This document shows positions 26,071 to 35,860 of a stretch of 64,000 bases of DNA, in pieces; the stretch's first letter is position 1, and the number at the start of each line of letters is the position of its first letter. This DNA comes from Aeromicrobium senzhongii (lineage in GTDB: Bacteria; Actinomycetota; Actinomycetes; Propionibacteriales; Nocardioidaceae), in the NCBI RefSeq assembly GCF_014334735.1, contig NZ_CP060587.1, positions 1,984,001 to 2,048,000 on the forward strand, given 5' to 3'. The notes under the pieces were generated by a model, which was not told the origin of the DNA, did not search any database, and saw only the letters and a program-made list of their open reading frames with translations. The position numbers and the translations under genes were made by a program.

Positions 26071-26613
26071 TCAGTGCAGCGCTGCGAGGGTCGCCGTAGG
26101 CAGGTCGCGGTCGGCGTAGACGAGGCGGACGCCGCCGGGCACGTCCCGGTCCGGCCCCCTCCAGACCTGCGTCAGCCCCGCCCGTTCGGCGGTGCGCCGC
26201 GACGCCTCGTTGTGCTCCAGCAGGTAGGCGACCACCGGGGCATCGGGAGCCACCGTGGCGGCCGCCTGCATCGCGGCCTCGACGAGCTCGCCCGCGTAGC
26301 CCTGACCGTGGTGGTCGGCCGAGACCCGGTAGTACAGGTTCCAGGTTGCGGTCGGCTTCAGCCGCACTCCCCCGATGCCCACCAGGTCGCCGCCGTCGCG
26401 CCGACGCGCGGTCCAGTAGCCGAGCGCGTCGCGCTCCCAGTCCGCGGCGTACATCGTGATCTCGTCACTGGTCTGCTGCGCGCTGGTGTGCACGCCCGAC
26501 GGCAGGTGGCGCCAGACCCGCGGGTCGGCATGCAGCGCGTGCAGGTCGGCGAGGTCGTCCTGCGACACCGCCGTCAGCACCAACCGCTCGGTGGTCAGAC
26601 TCGCGAGATCCAT
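26071..26613 (-). CDS. GNAT family N-acetyltransferase
   Basis: 180-residue acetyltransferase of the RimJ/RimL-like branch: it starts with the usual TERLVLTAVSQDDLADLHALHADPRV and contains the acetyl-CoA loop in SADHHGQGYAGELVEAAMQ, and ends with the LEHNEASRRTAERAGL segment. The acceptor is unknown. ATG at 26613 was chosen because it starts the family's typical first strand and lies 4 bp after the SDR gene stop. Confidence 0.85.
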   Translation of the reverse strand: MDLASLTTERLVLTAVSQDDLADLHALHADPRVWRHLPSGVHTSAQQTSDEITMYAADWERDALGYWTARRRDGGDLVGIGGVRLKPTATWNLYYRVSADHHGQGYAGELVEAAMQAAATVAPDAPVVAYLLEHNEASRRTAERAGLTQVWRGPDRDVPGGVRLVYADRDLPTATLAALH

Positions 26614-26617
26614 CGGC

Positions 26618-28045
26618 TCACCACGGGAAGGGCTCGAAGTCCTTGAGGAAGACGCCGTGCAGGTCGACGCCGGCCTCGCCCCGGACGATCGGGTCGTACA
26701 CCCGCGCGGCACCGTCGACGAGATCGAGCGGGGCCTTGAAGCCCTCCTCGGCGAGGCGCTTCTTGGTGACGTGCGGACGCTCGTCGGTGATCCAGCCGGT
26801 GTCGACGGCCGTCATGAGGATGCCGTCGGTCTCGAACATCTCGCGGGCGCTGGTGCGGGTGAGCATGTTGAGCGCGGCCTTGGCCATGTTCGTGTGCGGG
26901 TGACCCGGGCCCTTGTAGCCGCGCGAGAACTGGCCCTCCATGGCCGAGACGTTGACGACGTACTTGCGTCGCGCCGGCGACGCGGCCATCGCGGGGCGCA
27001 GCCGACTGACGAGGATGAACGGCGCGACGCTGTTGCACAGCTGGACCTCGAGCAGCTCGAGCGCGTCGACCTGGCCCACGTGCTGGACCCAGCTGTTGGT
27101 GTCGACGATGTCGGGCAGCAGACCTCCGGCGTCGATGCGCGCGAGGTCGGCCGAGCCCGCCTCGAGGGCGATCGACGTGAGCTCCTCGGCGGTCACGGCA
27201 TCGCGGGCCAACTCCTGGTGCGTGGTGACAGAGCCGACGAGCGAGGCGGGGTGGGCGTCGCTCGTGTGGCCGAACGTGACCAACTCGGGCGTGTAGCCCT
27301 CGGGCAGCGGCTGGGACTCGGCCTCGGCGAGCGCCGAGTAGGAGCCGGGCTGGCGCTTCACCGTCTGCGCGGCGTTGTTGATGAGGATGTCGAGCGGGCC
27401 GGCCGCGGCGACCTCGTCGGCCAGGCCGATCACCTGGGCCGGGTCGCGCAGGTCGATGCCGACGATCTTGAGCCGGTCGATCCAGTCGGCGCTGTCGGGC
27501 TGGGCGCTGAAGCGGCGGACGGCGTCGCGCGGGAAGCGCGTCGTGATCGTGAGGTGGGCGCCGTCGCGCAGCAGCCGCAGCGCGATGTACATGCCGATCT
27601 TGGCGCGGCCTCCGGTCAGCAGGGCGCGCTTGCCGGTCAGGTCGGTGCGGGCGTCGCGCTTGGCGTGGCCCAGGGCGGCGCACTCGGGGCACAGCTGGTG
27701 GTAGAACGCGTCGACGACCGTGTACTTCTGCTTGCAGATGTAGCAGCCACGGGCGACGGTCAGCACGCCCGCGGTGGCGCCCTTGACGTTCGAGACCAGC
27801 GGGATGCCGGCGGTCTCGTCGTCGATCCGGCGTGGCGAGCCGGTGGCCGTCAGCTCGATGACCTCGCGGTCGGCCTCGTTGACGGCGTCGCGCTTGGCGC
27901 GGCGGCGCTGCTTCTTGACGTCCTTGTAGAACTTGCCACAGGCGCGACGCAGAGCGATGTACGCCTCATCCTCGTCACCGAGATACTGCGCCTCACCCAG
28001 GACCTTGAGGGCGGTCTCGAGTTCGTCGTCGGTGAAGTTCGGCAC
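26618..28045 (-). CDS. Atypical SDR-family protein with N-terminal zinc-binding motif
   Basis: 475 residues. Residues 1-95 are mostly helical and charged. Cys101, Cys104, Cys119 and Cys122 form a CxxC-x14-CxxC zinc motif. From residue 139 an SDR Rossmann domain begins (LTGGRAKIG), with INNAAQ at 222-227, about 100 extra residues, NVSAMEG (Ser367) and HTNMAKAAL. The catalytic YxxxK is not kept: Lys389 is present but the Tyr position is Thr385, so the redox chemistry is uncertain. A GTG start at 28045 follows a TAGAAT box by 6 nt, implying a leaderless mRNA. Role unknown. Confidence 0.8.
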   Translation of the reverse strand: MPNFTDDELETALKVLGEAQYLGDEDEAYIALRRACGKFYKDVKKQRRRAKRDAVNEADREVIELTATGSPRRIDDETAGIPLVSNVKGATAGVLTVARGCYICKQKYTVVDAFYHQLCPECAALGHAKRDARTDLTGKRALLTGGRAKIGMYIALRLLRDGAHLTITTRFPRDAVRRFSAQPDSADWIDRLKIVGIDLRDPAQVIGLADEVAAAGPLDILINNAAQTVKRQPGSYSALAEAESQPLPEGYTPELVTFGHTSDAHPASLVGSVTTHQELARDAVTAEELTSIALEAGSADLARIDAGGLLPDIVDTNSWVQHVGQVDALELLEVQLCNSVAPFILVSRLRPAMAASPARRKYVVNVSAMEGQFSRGYKGPGHPHTNMAKAALNMLTRTSAREMFETDGILMTAVDTGWITDERPHVTKKRLAEEGFKAPLDLVDGAARVYDPIVRGEAGVDLHGVFLKDFEPFPW

Positions 28046-28103
28046 CCCGGAATTCTAACGACTGCAACCGAGACGCCGTGGGTCAGCATGGGAGTATCGG
28101 CCA

Positions 28104-30185
28104 GTGACCACGCGCCTCGCCACTTCCCCACCCGGCGCCGTCACCCCTTCCCGCGATCATCGACTCGAGATCCAGGGCCTGCGCGCACTCGCTGCCCTGC
28201 TCGTCGTGATCTACCACCTGTGGCCGGGTCGCCTGCCCGGCGGCTACGTGGGCGTCGACATCTTCTTCGTCATCTCGGGCTTCCTGATCACCAGCCATCT
28301 GCTGCGCGAGATCGACCGCGACGGTCGCATCTCGTTCGCGCAGTTCTGGGCCCGGCGGGCGCGGCGCCTGCTGCCGGCCGCACTGTCGGTCATCGCAGTC
28401 TCCGGCGTCGCCACGTGGCTGTGGGTGCCGCAGCAGTACTGGTCGCAGTTCTTCCGCGAGATGATCGCGTCGGCCGTGTACGTCGAGAACTGGCTGCTGG
28501 CCGACGACTCGGTGGACTACCTCGCGCAGGAGAACATCGCCTCGCCCGTCCAGCACTACTGGACCCTGTCGGTCGAGGAGCAGTTCTACCTGGTGTGGCC
28601 GCTGCTGGTGACCCTCGGCCTGTGGCTCGCGGTGCGGTTCGGGCGCGACCGGCGACCGATGATCGCGGCCGTGCTCGCGGTCGTCGTGGCGGCCAGCCTG
28701 GCTCACAGCCTGTACCTCGTCGCGCAGGGCGTCCCGCAGGCGTACTTCGCGGCGACGACGCGTGCGTGGGAGTTCGGCGCGGGGGCGCTGCTGGCCTTCT
28801 CCCCCGGCCTGCTGAAGCGACTGCCCGATGTCGCCCGCTCGCTGGTCTCCTGGGGTGCGTTGGCGTTCATGGTCGCCGCGGGCCTGCTCTTCGACGAGGC
28901 GACGCCCGTGCCAGGGCTGCCGATCGTGGCACTCGTGGCCGCGGTCGTGCTTCTCATCGCGGCCGGCTCGCCGGGGTCGGCCCTGTCCCCCATGCCGCTG
29001 CTGCGCCGCCGCTCGGTGCAGTGGACGGGTGACGTCTCGTACGCGCTGTACCTGTGGCACTGGCCGCTCATCGTGCTGCTGCCGTTCGTGCGCGGCCGCG
29101 AGAACGGCCCGTTCGCCCTGGTGGGGATCCTCGTCCTGACATTCGTCCTGGCGGGCCTGTCCACGCGGCTCATCGAGGACCCCGTGCGGACGTCGACGTT
29201 CCTGAAGCACGCGCGGCCGCGGCTGACGTACGGCCTCACGGCGCTCGCCATGGCTGCCGTGATCGTGCCGTCGCTGATGGCGATCAAGTCCAGCGATCGG
29301 GCCCTGCAGCGCGATCAGGAGATCGCCGAGTCCATCGCCGAGCAGGCGCCCGCATGCTTCGGCGCCGCCTCGCACGATCCCGAGAAGCCGTGCGACAACC
29401 CCGAACTGGATCGGCTGCAGATCCCCGACCCTCGCTCGGCCAACGGTGACCGTCCGCCCGAGGGCTGGTGCTCGCAGCGCCCGGTCGGCGAGGCGATCAA
29501 GCCCTGCAGCGGTGGCGACTGGGCCGACCCCGACACGCTCAAGGTCGCGATCGTGGGCGACTCGCACGCGCGCATGATGAGCTCGGTGCTGCGCGAGTGG
29601 GCCGACGACGGCAAGGTCGCGTGGGACGGCTACTTCCAGAGCGGCTGCGTGTGGACCACCGCGGACCCGTGGCGGATCAAGTACGTCGACGAGTGCGTGG
29701 ACTTCAAGCAGCAGATGTCGGCGATCATGGCCGAGAAGGCCGACCAGTACGACCTGGTCATCACGACGGCGCGCGCGGACCGGGTTCCCGGCAGCGAGGA
29801 CGAGCGCACGGCCGGGCTGCTCGAGGCGTGGTCGGCGGCGACGGACCGTGGCGTGCCGGTCGTCGCGCTCTCGGACATCCCGCTGCAGGCGCGCAACGAG
29901 GTCAACGCATGCCTGGAGCAGACGCCCCAGGACCGCCAGGCCGACTGTGCTTTGGACCGGTCGAAGACCTTGGTCGAGCCGGACCCGTTCGTCACTGCGG
30001 CCAAGGCCGGTGACCGCACGCACGCGATGGACCTGCGCGACGTGCTGTGCGACGAGCGGAAGTGCCCCGCCGTGATCGGCGGCGTCACCGTCTACGCCGA
30101 CTCGAACCACCTCACCGACACGTTCGTGCGCACGATGGCGCCGATCGTGTGGCGCGAGCTGGCGCGCGCCGGCCTCACCGGCTGA
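28104..30185 (+). CDS. Cell-envelope acyltransferase (acyltransferase-3 domain fused to SGNH domain)
   Basis: 693-residue membrane enzyme of the OafA/YrhL type. An acyltransferase-3 domain with about ten membrane helices fills residues 15-385; the conserved His is in VVIYHLWPGRLPGGYVGVDIFF. A periplasmic SGNH domain follows, with Ser in VAIVGDSHARM near residue 485 and the late DSNHLT His near 668. Such enzymes O-acylate surface polysaccharides or peptidoglycan; the acceptor here is unknown. It uses a GTG start and is divergent from the SDR gene. A strong terminator follows. Confidence 0.9.
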   Translation: MTTRLATSPPGAVTPSRDHRLEIQGLRALAALLVVIYHLWPGRLPGGYVGVDIFFVISGFLITSHLLREIDRDGRISFAQFWARRARRLLPAALSVIAVSGVATWLWVPQQYWSQFFREMIASAVYVENWLLADDSVDYLAQENIASPVQHYWTLSVEEQFYLVWPLLVTLGLWLAVRFGRDRRPMIAAVLAVVVAASLAHSLYLVAQGVPQAYFAATTRAWEFGAGALLAFSPGLLKRLPDVARSLVSWGALAFMVAAGLLFDEATPVPGLPIVALVAAVVLLIAAGSPGSALSPMPLLRRRSVQWTGDVSYALYLWHWPLIVLLPFVRGRENGPFALVGILVLTFVLAGLSTRLIEDPVRTSTFLKHARPRLTYGLTALAMAAVIVPSLMAIKSSDRALQRDQEIAESIAEQAPACFGAASHDPEKPCDNPELDRLQIPDPRSANGDRPPEGWCSQRPVGEAIKPCSGGDWADPDTLKVAIVGDSHARMMSSVLREWADDGKVAWDGYFQSGCVWTTADPWRIKYVDECVDFKQQMSAIMAEKADQYDLVITTARADRVPGSEDERTAGLLEAWSAATDRGVPVVALSDIPLQARNEVNACLEQTPQDRQADCALDRSKTLVEPDPFVTAAKAGDRTHAMDLRDVLCDERKCPAVIGGVTVYADSNHLTDTFVRTMAPIVWRELARAGLTG

Positions 30186-30204
30186 TCACAGCACCCGGAC
30201 ACAC

Positions 30205-30244
30205 GAACGCCGCCCCGGTGGATCACCGGGGCGGCGTTCTTTCG
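30205..30244. terminator. Strong terminator between the acyltransferase gene and ilvD
   Basis: A perfect 16-bp GC-rich stem (30,205-30,220 with 30,224-30,239) with a 3-nt loop, followed by TTTCG on the plus strand. It lies between convergent genes. Confidence 0.85.
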
Positions 30245-30252
30245 TGCTGGGG

Positions 30253-31947
30253 TCAGCCGGTGACGGCGCCGTGCGCGGCCGAGCTGACCAGCTTGCGGTA
30301 CTTGGCCAGCACGCCGGAGGTGTACTTCGGCGGGTTCGGCTCCCAGCCGACCTTGCGCTGCTCGAGCTCGGCCTCGTCGATCTCGACGTCGAGCGTCTTG
30401 TTCGCCACGTCGAGCGTGATTGGGTCGCCGTCGCGGACGAACGCGATCGGGCCGCCGTCGACGGCCTCGGGGGCGACGTGACCGACACACAGGCCTGTCG
30501 TGCCGCCGGAGAAGCGGCCGTCGGTGAGCAGCAGGACGTCCTTGCCGAGGCCCGCGCCCTTGATGGCGCCGGTGATGGCGAGCATCTCGCGCATGCCGGG
30601 GCCGCCCTTGGGGCCCTCGTAGCGGATGACGACGACGTCGCCGGCGACGACGGTGCCGTCCTCCAGCGCGTCCATCGCCGCACGCTCACCGTCGAACACG
30701 CGGGCGGTGCCGCGGAAGACCGACTCGTCGAAGCCGGCGCTCTTGACGACCGCACCCTCGGGAGCCAGCGAGCCGTGCAGGATCGTCAGGCCGCCGGTCT
30801 TGTGGATCGGCTTGTCGAGCGGGCGGATGACGTCGCCGTCCAGGCCCAGGTCGATGTGCGCGAGGTTCTCGGCCATCGTCTTGCCGGTGACGGTCATGAC
30901 GTCGCCGTGCATGAGGCCCGCGTCGAGCAGCGCCTTCATGATCACCGGGATGCCGCCGACCTTGTCGACGTCGTTCATGACGTAGCGGCCGAACGGCTTG
31001 AGGTCGCCCAGGTGCGGGACCTTGTCGCCGACGCGGCTGAAGTCGTCGAGCGTCAGCGGGACGCCGGCCTCGCGGGCGATGGCCAGCAGGTGCAGGACGG
31101 CGTTGGTCGAGCCGCCGAGCGCCATGACGACGGTGATGGCGTTCTCGAACGCCTCGAGCGTCATGATGTCGCGGGCCGTGATGCCCTTGCGCAGCAATTC
31201 GACGACGGCCTCGCCGGACTTCTTGGCGTAGTCGTCGCGGCGACGGTCGGGGGCCGGCGGCGCGGCCGAGCCGGGAAGGCTCATGCCGAGCGCCTCGGCG
31301 GCCGAGGCCATCGTGTTGGCGGTGTACATGCCGCCACAGGCACCCTCGCCGGGGCAGATCGCGCGCTCGATCTTGTCGACCTGCTCGCGGGAGATGAGGC
31401 CCTTCATGCAGGCGCCGACGGCCTCGAAGGCGTCGATGATCGTGACGTCCTTGCCGTCGACGCTGCCCGGCAGGGTCGAGCCGGCGTAGAGGAAGACGCT
31501 GGACAGGTCGAGGCGCGCGGCAGCCATGAGCATGCCGGGCAGGGACTTGTCGCAGCCGGCCAGCAGGACCGAGCCGTCGAGGCGCTCGGCCGACATGACG
31601 ACCTCGACCGAGTCGGCGATGACCTCACGGCTGACGAGGGAGAAGTGCATGCCCTCGTGGCCCATGGAGATGCCGTCGGAGACGCTGATCGTGCCGAACT
31701 CCAGCGGGTAGCCGCCACCGGCGTGCACGCCCTCCTTGACGGCCTTCGCGAGGCGGTCGAGGGACAGGTTGCAGGGGGTGATCTCGTTCCAGCTGGAGGC
31801 CACGCCGATCTGGGGCTTCACCCAGTCGTCGTCCCCCATGCCGACCGCGCGGAGCATGCCGCGCGCGGCGGTCTTCTCCAAACCGTCGGTGACGTCGCGG
31901 CTCCGCGGCTTGATGTCGATCTCGGGGGTGTCAGGGGTCTCGGCCAT
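30253..31947 (-). CDS. ilvD: Dihydroxy-acid dehydratase
   Basis: Iron-sulfur dehydratase that makes the keto acids for valine, isoleucine and leucine. The three cluster-type Cys motifs are seen: [17 protein letters not shown] and [35 protein letters not shown] is the C-terminal signature. 564 residues fit the shorter actinobacterial form. The ATG at 31947 is chosen because the protein then begins at the usual acidic N-terminus; the long upstream extension overlaps the 31,989 gene and is rejected. Confidence 0.96.
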   Translation of the reverse strand: MAETPDTPEIDIKPRSRDVTDGLEKTAARGMLRAVGMGDDDWVKPQIGVASSWNEITPCNLSLDRLAKAVKEGVHAGGGYPLEFGTISVSDGISMGHEGMHFSLVSREVIADSVEVVMSAERLDGSVLLAGCDKSLPGMLMAAARLDLSSVFLYAGSTLPGSVDGKDVTIIDAFEAVGACMKGLISREQVDKIERAICPGEGACGGMYTANTMASAAEALGMSLPGSAAPPAPDRRRDDYAKKSGEAVVELLRKGITARDIMTLEAFENAITVVMALGGSTNAVLHLLAIAREAGVPLTLDDFSRVGDKVPHLGDLKPFGRYVMNDVDKVGGIPVIMKALLDAGLMHGDVMTVTGKTMAENLAHIDLGLDGDVIRPLDKPIHKTGGLTILHGSLAPEGAVVKSAGFDESVFRGTARVFDGERAAMDALEDGTVVAGDVVVIRYEGPKGGPGMREMLAITGAIKGAGLGKDVLLLTDGRFSGGTTGLCVGHVAPEAVDGGPIAFVRDGDPITLDVANKTLDVEIDEAELEQRKVGWEPNPPKYTSGVLAKYRKLVSSAAHGAVTG

Positions 31948-31988
31948 AGGGGAATCGTACGACCGTCTGGCGCGGGACCGTCGCGAGG

Positions 31989-32672
31989 TCAGAACAGCGG
32001 CACGAGCGCCAGCGCGAGGAACCAGCTGACGAAGCTGCCGACCAGGACGTACTCGGCTCGCGAGCCGTCGCCCTCGTCCCTGGAGATCTCGGGGAATCGC
32101 AGGATGCCCTTGGCCGCGAGGATCGCCGCCACTCCCCCGTAGTTGCCGCCGACCGCGAAGGCGAACACCATGACGCGCTCGAGCGGGCCGATGACGCGAC
32201 CGCCCTTGAGCCGGCGCTCCTCGCCCAGCAGGCCGCGTCCGACGCGATCGAGGACCTCGCGCACGACGGCGTTGGCCGGACCGATCAGCGCCACCGCGAT
32301 GACGACGGCCAGCACGAACTCGTCGAGGCCGACGTTCATCAGGCCGGGAACGCCGAGGTCCTCGAACCAGTCGAGCAGCGGGGGCGTGTCGCGATCGATG
32401 AGCGGCGAGGCCACCAGCGCCAGCAGGCCGGCGACGCCGGAGGCGATCATCCCCGGCAGCCGCCACGACGGCAGGGCGCGGGCACTGGCCCACCAGAAGC
32501 CGACGATGACCGGCAGCCAGCCCGCGCCGGGGCCGTAGCCGAGCCCGTGGGCGGTCAACACGACGATCGCGATCATCAGGACACCCTGGACGGCGATCAC
32601 CCAGGCGGGACCGATCTGACGCAGGTACTGGGCCAGGCAGATGGCCAGCAGGACAAGGGCGAGCAGGGCCAT
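31989..32672 (-). CDS. Multi-helix membrane protein paired with SatD (DUF3307-like C-terminus)
   Basis: 227 residues with about six or seven membrane helices. The last 75 residues ([16 protein letters not shown] ... AAKGILRF ... [12 protein letters not shown]) resemble the end of DUF3307 proteins, which are often next to SatD genes. Its ATG overlaps the SatD stop by one base (TGATG), so both are one unit. Function unknown. Confidence 0.75.
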   Translation of the reverse strand: MALLALVLLAICLAQYLRQIGPAWVIAVQGVLMIAIVVLTAHGLGYGPGAGWLPVIVGFWWASARALPSWRLPGMIASGVAGLLALVASPLIDRDTPPLLDWFEDLGVPGLMNVGLDEFVLAVVIAVALIGPANAVVREVLDRVGRGLLGEERRLKGGRVIGPLERVMVFAFAVGGNYGGVAAILAAKGILRFPEISRDEGDGSRAEYVLVGSFVSWFLALALVPLF

Positions 32673-33286
32673 CAGCGCACCAGCTCGAGACCGTCGACGA
32701 CCGCCAGGGCTCCGCTGCGGCGCAGGGACTGGGAGACGGCAGAGGGCGAGATGCCCTCGCTCTCGGCGAGTTGACGCTGCGTGCGTCCCTGGATGAGCCC
32801 GAGCGCCAGCCGGCGCTGGCGTCCGTCGAAGCCGCTGACCACGTGGTCGCGAACCATCAGATAGGCGTTCACCGTTCCCCCTTCATGCACCCAGGTCCGC
32901 AGTCCGGACTGTCGGCCGGCGCGCTGCTCGACCTGGCCGATCGCGTCGCGCGCGTTCCACCAAGCCGGACCATCTTGGGTGAGACCGTACTCGGAGCGAC
33001 CGACGACTTCGACGGTCCCGGCGCCGATGCCGACCCGCGCGTCCATCCCCTCAGGCAGCGCAAGCCGCACGACCAAGGCCGCCAGCAGCGCCTGCTCCAG
33101 GGTCTCGTGGGTCGACTGGAACTCGTCGCCGATGGTGGGCGCGGGGGCCTGGATCGAGGGGACGAGCTCATGCGCGGCAGCCAGCGCCTGGATCAGCGCC
33201 TCCTGGGCCGCACGCCGCGAGGGCGCGCTGCGCGAGGCCACCAGGTCGCCGATGAGGGCGACGCACTCTGAAGGTCCTGCCTTCAT
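32672..33286 (-). CDS. SatD family protein (regulator of the SatD/membrane-protein pair)
   Basis: About 204 residues. The N-terminal region [11 protein letters not shown] followed by TIGDEFQ fits the SatD family, named from streptococcal acid tolerance. The C-terminal 40 residues ([25 protein letters not shown]) form a clear helix-turn-helix, so it probably binds DNA. Possible ATGs at 33286, 33292 and 33304 all fall in or beside a 21-bp palindrome; 33286 is used here, without much certainty. The palindrome suggests autoregulation. Confidence 0.8.
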   Translation of the reverse strand: MKAGPSECVALIGDLVASRSAPSRRAAQEALIQALAAAHELVPSIQAPAPTIGDEFQSTHETLEQALLAALVVRLALPEGMDARVGIGAGTVEVVGRSEYGLTQDGPAWWNARDAIGQVEQRAGRQSGLRTWVHEGGTVNAYLMVRDHVVSGFDGRQRRLALGLIQGRTQRQLAESEGISPSAVSQSLRRSGALAVVDGLELVR

Positions 33287-33301
33287 TTCCATGAAATGAA
33301 G
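33281..33301. promoter_or_regulatory. Perfect 21-bp palindrome over the satD start
   Basis: CTTCATTTC-CAT-GAAATGAAG. A second copy of the right arm, GAAATGAAG, occurs at 33,321-33,329 with a CTTC nearby at 33,314-33,317. TATATG on the minus strand (33,300-33,305) may be the -10 box. Position over the start of an HTH protein suggests an autoregulatory operator. Confidence 0.6.
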
Positions 33302-33338
33302 CATATACCTTTACTTCGAGGAAATGAAGATGATGCCT

Positions 33339-34337
33339 TCACAGAGATTCGAGCGGCTGCGACGCCGGAGGGCCGGCGGGGTGCTTGGCCACCCAGTTCG
33401 TCGCCGCCTTGTGCCCCGCCTCGAACAGGCTCGTGCGCTGCTCGGGCGTCAGGTCGAAGTCGGTGAACCGCACACCCTTCGGCTTGGCGAAGATGCTGCG
33501 GTCAATGGACGCCGGATCGCTCACGTGACGGACTTGGGTCGAGTCCACGGTGGTCTTGATGAGGTTCTCCAGCAGCGCGACGGGCGAGGTGACCGGCTTG
33601 GCCTTCGCCCGCTCCCCCGCGGGCGAGCTGAGCCGGACGCCGAGCGTGGGCCAGCGGCTGGGCTTGCCGTCGGTGCGGTCGAAGACGTCGATGGGATAGG
33701 TGCGGAGCAGGGATCCGTCGACGAGGGTCAGCTTGCCGAACTGCGAGTTCACCTTCACCGGCTCGAAGAAGAACGGGATCGCGGACGAGGCGCGCACCGC
33801 CCGGGCGACGGGATAGTCGAACGGATCGCGGTCGTGAGCCTCGAGGTCCCACGGCAGGAACATCGCCCGCTGGCGCGACAGGTCACTGGCGGTGACGACG
33901 AGGCGGAACGACTGGTTCTGCGGCAGGGAGCTGCCGGGGTCGTCGAAGTACAGGTCGCCGAAGGTCCGCACGCCGAGGTCGGCCAGGACGCCGCGCAACC
34001 ACTGGTCCAGGTGCCGCCCGGGATGCGCACCGAGGTGGAACAGCATCCCCCACAGGTCTGCCACGCGCGGCGCCCACTTCAGGTACTTCGCCGCGGGCCG
34101 CCGGTCGACGAACGCCATGTAGTCGATCGTGCGCATGATCTCGTCGACCCGGCTGAATGGCTCGTTCGCGTGCTGCATCGCCGCCATGATCGAGCCGACC
34201 ATCGCGCCGGCGGACGACCCACCGATCCGGGCGAACGAGTACCCGTTCTCCACGAGGGCTGTAGCGGCTCCGACCAGGGCGATGCCCTTGACTCCCCCGC
34301 CCTCCAGGACGAGGTCGACCGTGCGCTCGTTGTCCAC
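33339..34337 (-). CDS. Patatin-like phospholipase
   Basis: 332-residue lipolytic acyl hydrolase. The oxyanion loop is LEGGGVKGIAL (residues 11-21), the nucleophile is Ser42 in GGSSAG, and the catalytic Asp is in LTLVDGSLLRTYPID near residue 208. No signal peptide, so it acts in the cytoplasm or at the inner membrane face. The GTG start at 34337 lies 6 nt after TAGAGT, suggesting a leaderless mRNA. The substrate cannot be told from sequence. Confidence 0.9.
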   Translation of the reverse strand: MDNERTVDLVLEGGGVKGIALVGAATALVENGYSFARIGGSSAGAMVGSIMAAMQHANEPFSRVDEIMRTIDYMAFVDRRPAAKYLKWAPRVADLWGMLFHLGAHPGRHLDQWLRGVLADLGVRTFGDLYFDDPGSSLPQNQSFRLVVTASDLSRQRAMFLPWDLEAHDRDPFDYPVARAVRASSAIPFFFEPVKVNSQFGKLTLVDGSLLRTYPIDVFDRTDGKPSRWPTLGVRLSSPAGERAKAKPVTSPVALLENLIKTTVDSTQVRHVSDPASIDRSIFAKPKGVRFTDFDLTPEQRTSLFEAGHKAATNWVAKHPAGPPASQPLESL

Positions 34338-34475
34338 GGTTCGACTCTAGGGCGTGGGGACGGGCATGGCTGACGGGTAGCAGTTCGCCCCCATTCAGAC
34401 CGCGTCCTATCGCCCAGAATGCAGCAGAATCTGTCGCAAGGAGATCCTCAATCCACCGATCTAGGCGCCCGCCTG

Positions 34476-34850
34476 ATGAAACACTCGAGCATGCGCACAC
34501 TCCTCGTGACGATTGCGTGTGCAATCTCGCTCGCGGGATGCACCGCCTCGAGCGACGGGAGCTCGAGTGATGAAACGGACAAGTACACCCAGACGTGGAC
34601 GAAGTCTTATTCGGAGACGACGTGCGAAGACTGGAACAGCGCGATGACCGACGCGCAACAGTTCGCCGCGGCGGCTGACATGCTCACCGGGGCTCGAAAC
34701 AACGGCGATGGCGGAACCGGGCTCCCCGCTGACTCTCTCATCGAGCAATTCCAGGCCGGAATGACGACAGCTTGCGTTGTGCCAACCGTGAACCTCGCCG
34801 AGATGAGCGCGATGTTATATCTCACCGAGCGGCAGACGTTCAGTCCCTAA
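34476..34850 (+). CDS. Small putative lipoprotein of unknown function
   Basis: 124 residues with a signal peptide ending in the lipobox SLAGC, then a Ser/Asp-rich linker and a compact domain with two more Cys (in ETTCEDW and TTACVVP). No family was recognised. The domain resembles small exported proteins of unknown role in actinobacteria. The ATG at 34476 gives a basic n-region; an internal ATG at 34491 (MRTLL) also works. The base composition is more AT-rich than the neighbours. Confidence 0.6.
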   Translation: MKHSSMRTLLVTIACAISLAGCTASSDGSSSDETDKYTQTWTKSYSETTCEDWNSAMTDAQQFAAAADMLTGARNNGDGGTGLPADSLIEQFQAGMTTACVVPTVNLAEMSAMLYLTERQTFSP

Positions 34851-35009
34851 TTGACAGAGCCCTCAACCCTCCTATCGAGCGACACCGCCGACCCGGACCA
34901 CTCGCGAAGATGATGGGTGGACTCATACCCACGAGCTCGGAAATGAGTCATTCCAACGCGTAGCGTTCCGCAAGCGGCCGTGCATTCCGGCGCGATTTCG
35001 ACGACGCGG

Positions 35010-35450
35010 CTACGAAGCTGGACGATGCTGGCGTAGCAGATGGTCGAACTCGCGGATGACGTCGTGGACGGCTGCTGCGATTTCGGCGTTCCAGTGATCG
35101 GCGGTGGGAGTGAACTGGGACCAGTGGCCGTCGCGGAGGTGGCTGAGGGTCAGTTCGCACGTTCCCAGGCTGCTGTCGACGTTGATCCAGAGCTCGACAC
35201 TGAGCACACCTTCGTAGGAACGGCTCGGAAGTCGGAGGTCCGCGGGCACGTGCTCGTAGAGGTCGCTGGTCTCGGCCTCGTACAGGACCGAGGTGGTCGT
35301 TGAAGGGCTCCAACCCTGTGTGCCGAACCAGAATCCGTAGCGATGCAGCACCGGGCCCGCAATGTCGTGGACGGCCCGCTGAACCTCGTCTTGCGCACGC
35401 TCGGAGGCTTCGGCACGTTCACGACGGGCTCGGCGCCTGAATGAGTCCAT
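35010..35450 (-). CDS. Hypothetical protein, unknown family
   Basis: 146-residue soluble protein with a basic, helical N-terminus (about residues 1-30) and a mixed alpha/beta body with several Trp and His (WFGTQGWSPST, DGHWSQFTPTADHWN). No signal peptide or membrane segment. The codon use is normal for the window, and the frame is closed by ordinary stops, which favours a real gene. No function can be assigned. Confidence 0.5.
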   Translation of the reverse strand: MDSFRRRARRERAEASERAQDEVQRAVHDIAGPVLHRYGFWFGTQGWSPSTTTSVLYEAETSDLYEHVPADLRLPSRSYEGVLSVELWINVDSSLGTCELTLSHLRDGHWSQFTPTADHWNAEIAAAVHDVIREFDHLLRQHRPAS

Positions 35451-35596
35451 GCCTCATGGTGCCGGAGAAGATGGCCGCCATGCCATCGCACACGGCTGTC
35501 GCGTCTATCCGCCGCTTGATGGGCGACACGTGCGCTCGGGGGCCGTGCCGGGCTCGCGCCGATGTCAGGTTGTCGATAGGGAACCGCCTGGTCCGC

Positions 35597-35860
35597 TTAA
35601 CCCGCGAACGTTGCGAAGGTCCAATGGTTGCCGTCAGGGTCGGCCACCGTGAAGTCACGCGATTGATAGTCGGTCTGGTCGACGATCTCGCGCACAACCC
35701 TCGCCTCCAACTCGAGCGCCCGGGCCAGCACCACGTCCGGATCTGCGGTCACCACGTGCAATGACGCCGTCCCGGGCAGGCACGGCGTGGGCCGCTCTCC
35801 CGTGCTCGAGAGCAGGATCCGGCCGCCCTCCGGCCAGTCAAGTTGTGCGTCATTCCGCCG
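35597..35860 (-). pseudogene. 5'-truncated VOC (glyoxalase-fold) gene
   Basis: An open frame of 87 codons reads from a TAG stop at 35,861-35,863 to a TAA at 35,597-35,599 and contains WPEGGRILLSSTGERP and the typical VOC end VADPDGNHWTFATF. Complete proteins of this type have about 120-130 residues; here the first 45-50, including the first beta-alpha-beta unit, are missing and no start codon fits. It lies just after selO on the same strand, so it is probably a decayed gene. Confidence 0.6.

Noticed and set aside
33281..33301. satD palindrome as a transcription terminator of patatin
   Set aside because: Patatin runs on the same strand and starts upstream, but the stem is AT-rich, has no T-run and lies over the satD start, so an operator fits better.
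34476..34850. Lower-GC lipoprotein gene as clear horizontal transfer
   Set aside because: The drop in GC is modest and the gene is short; composition alone is not enough.
34772..34963. 63-codon plus-strand ORF after the small lipoprotein
   Set aside because: It overlaps the lipoprotein in another frame, has no RBS and no recognisable domain.
35597..35860. VOC fragment as a complete short gene
   Set aside because: The first half of the fold is missing and no start codon gives a sensible N-terminus.
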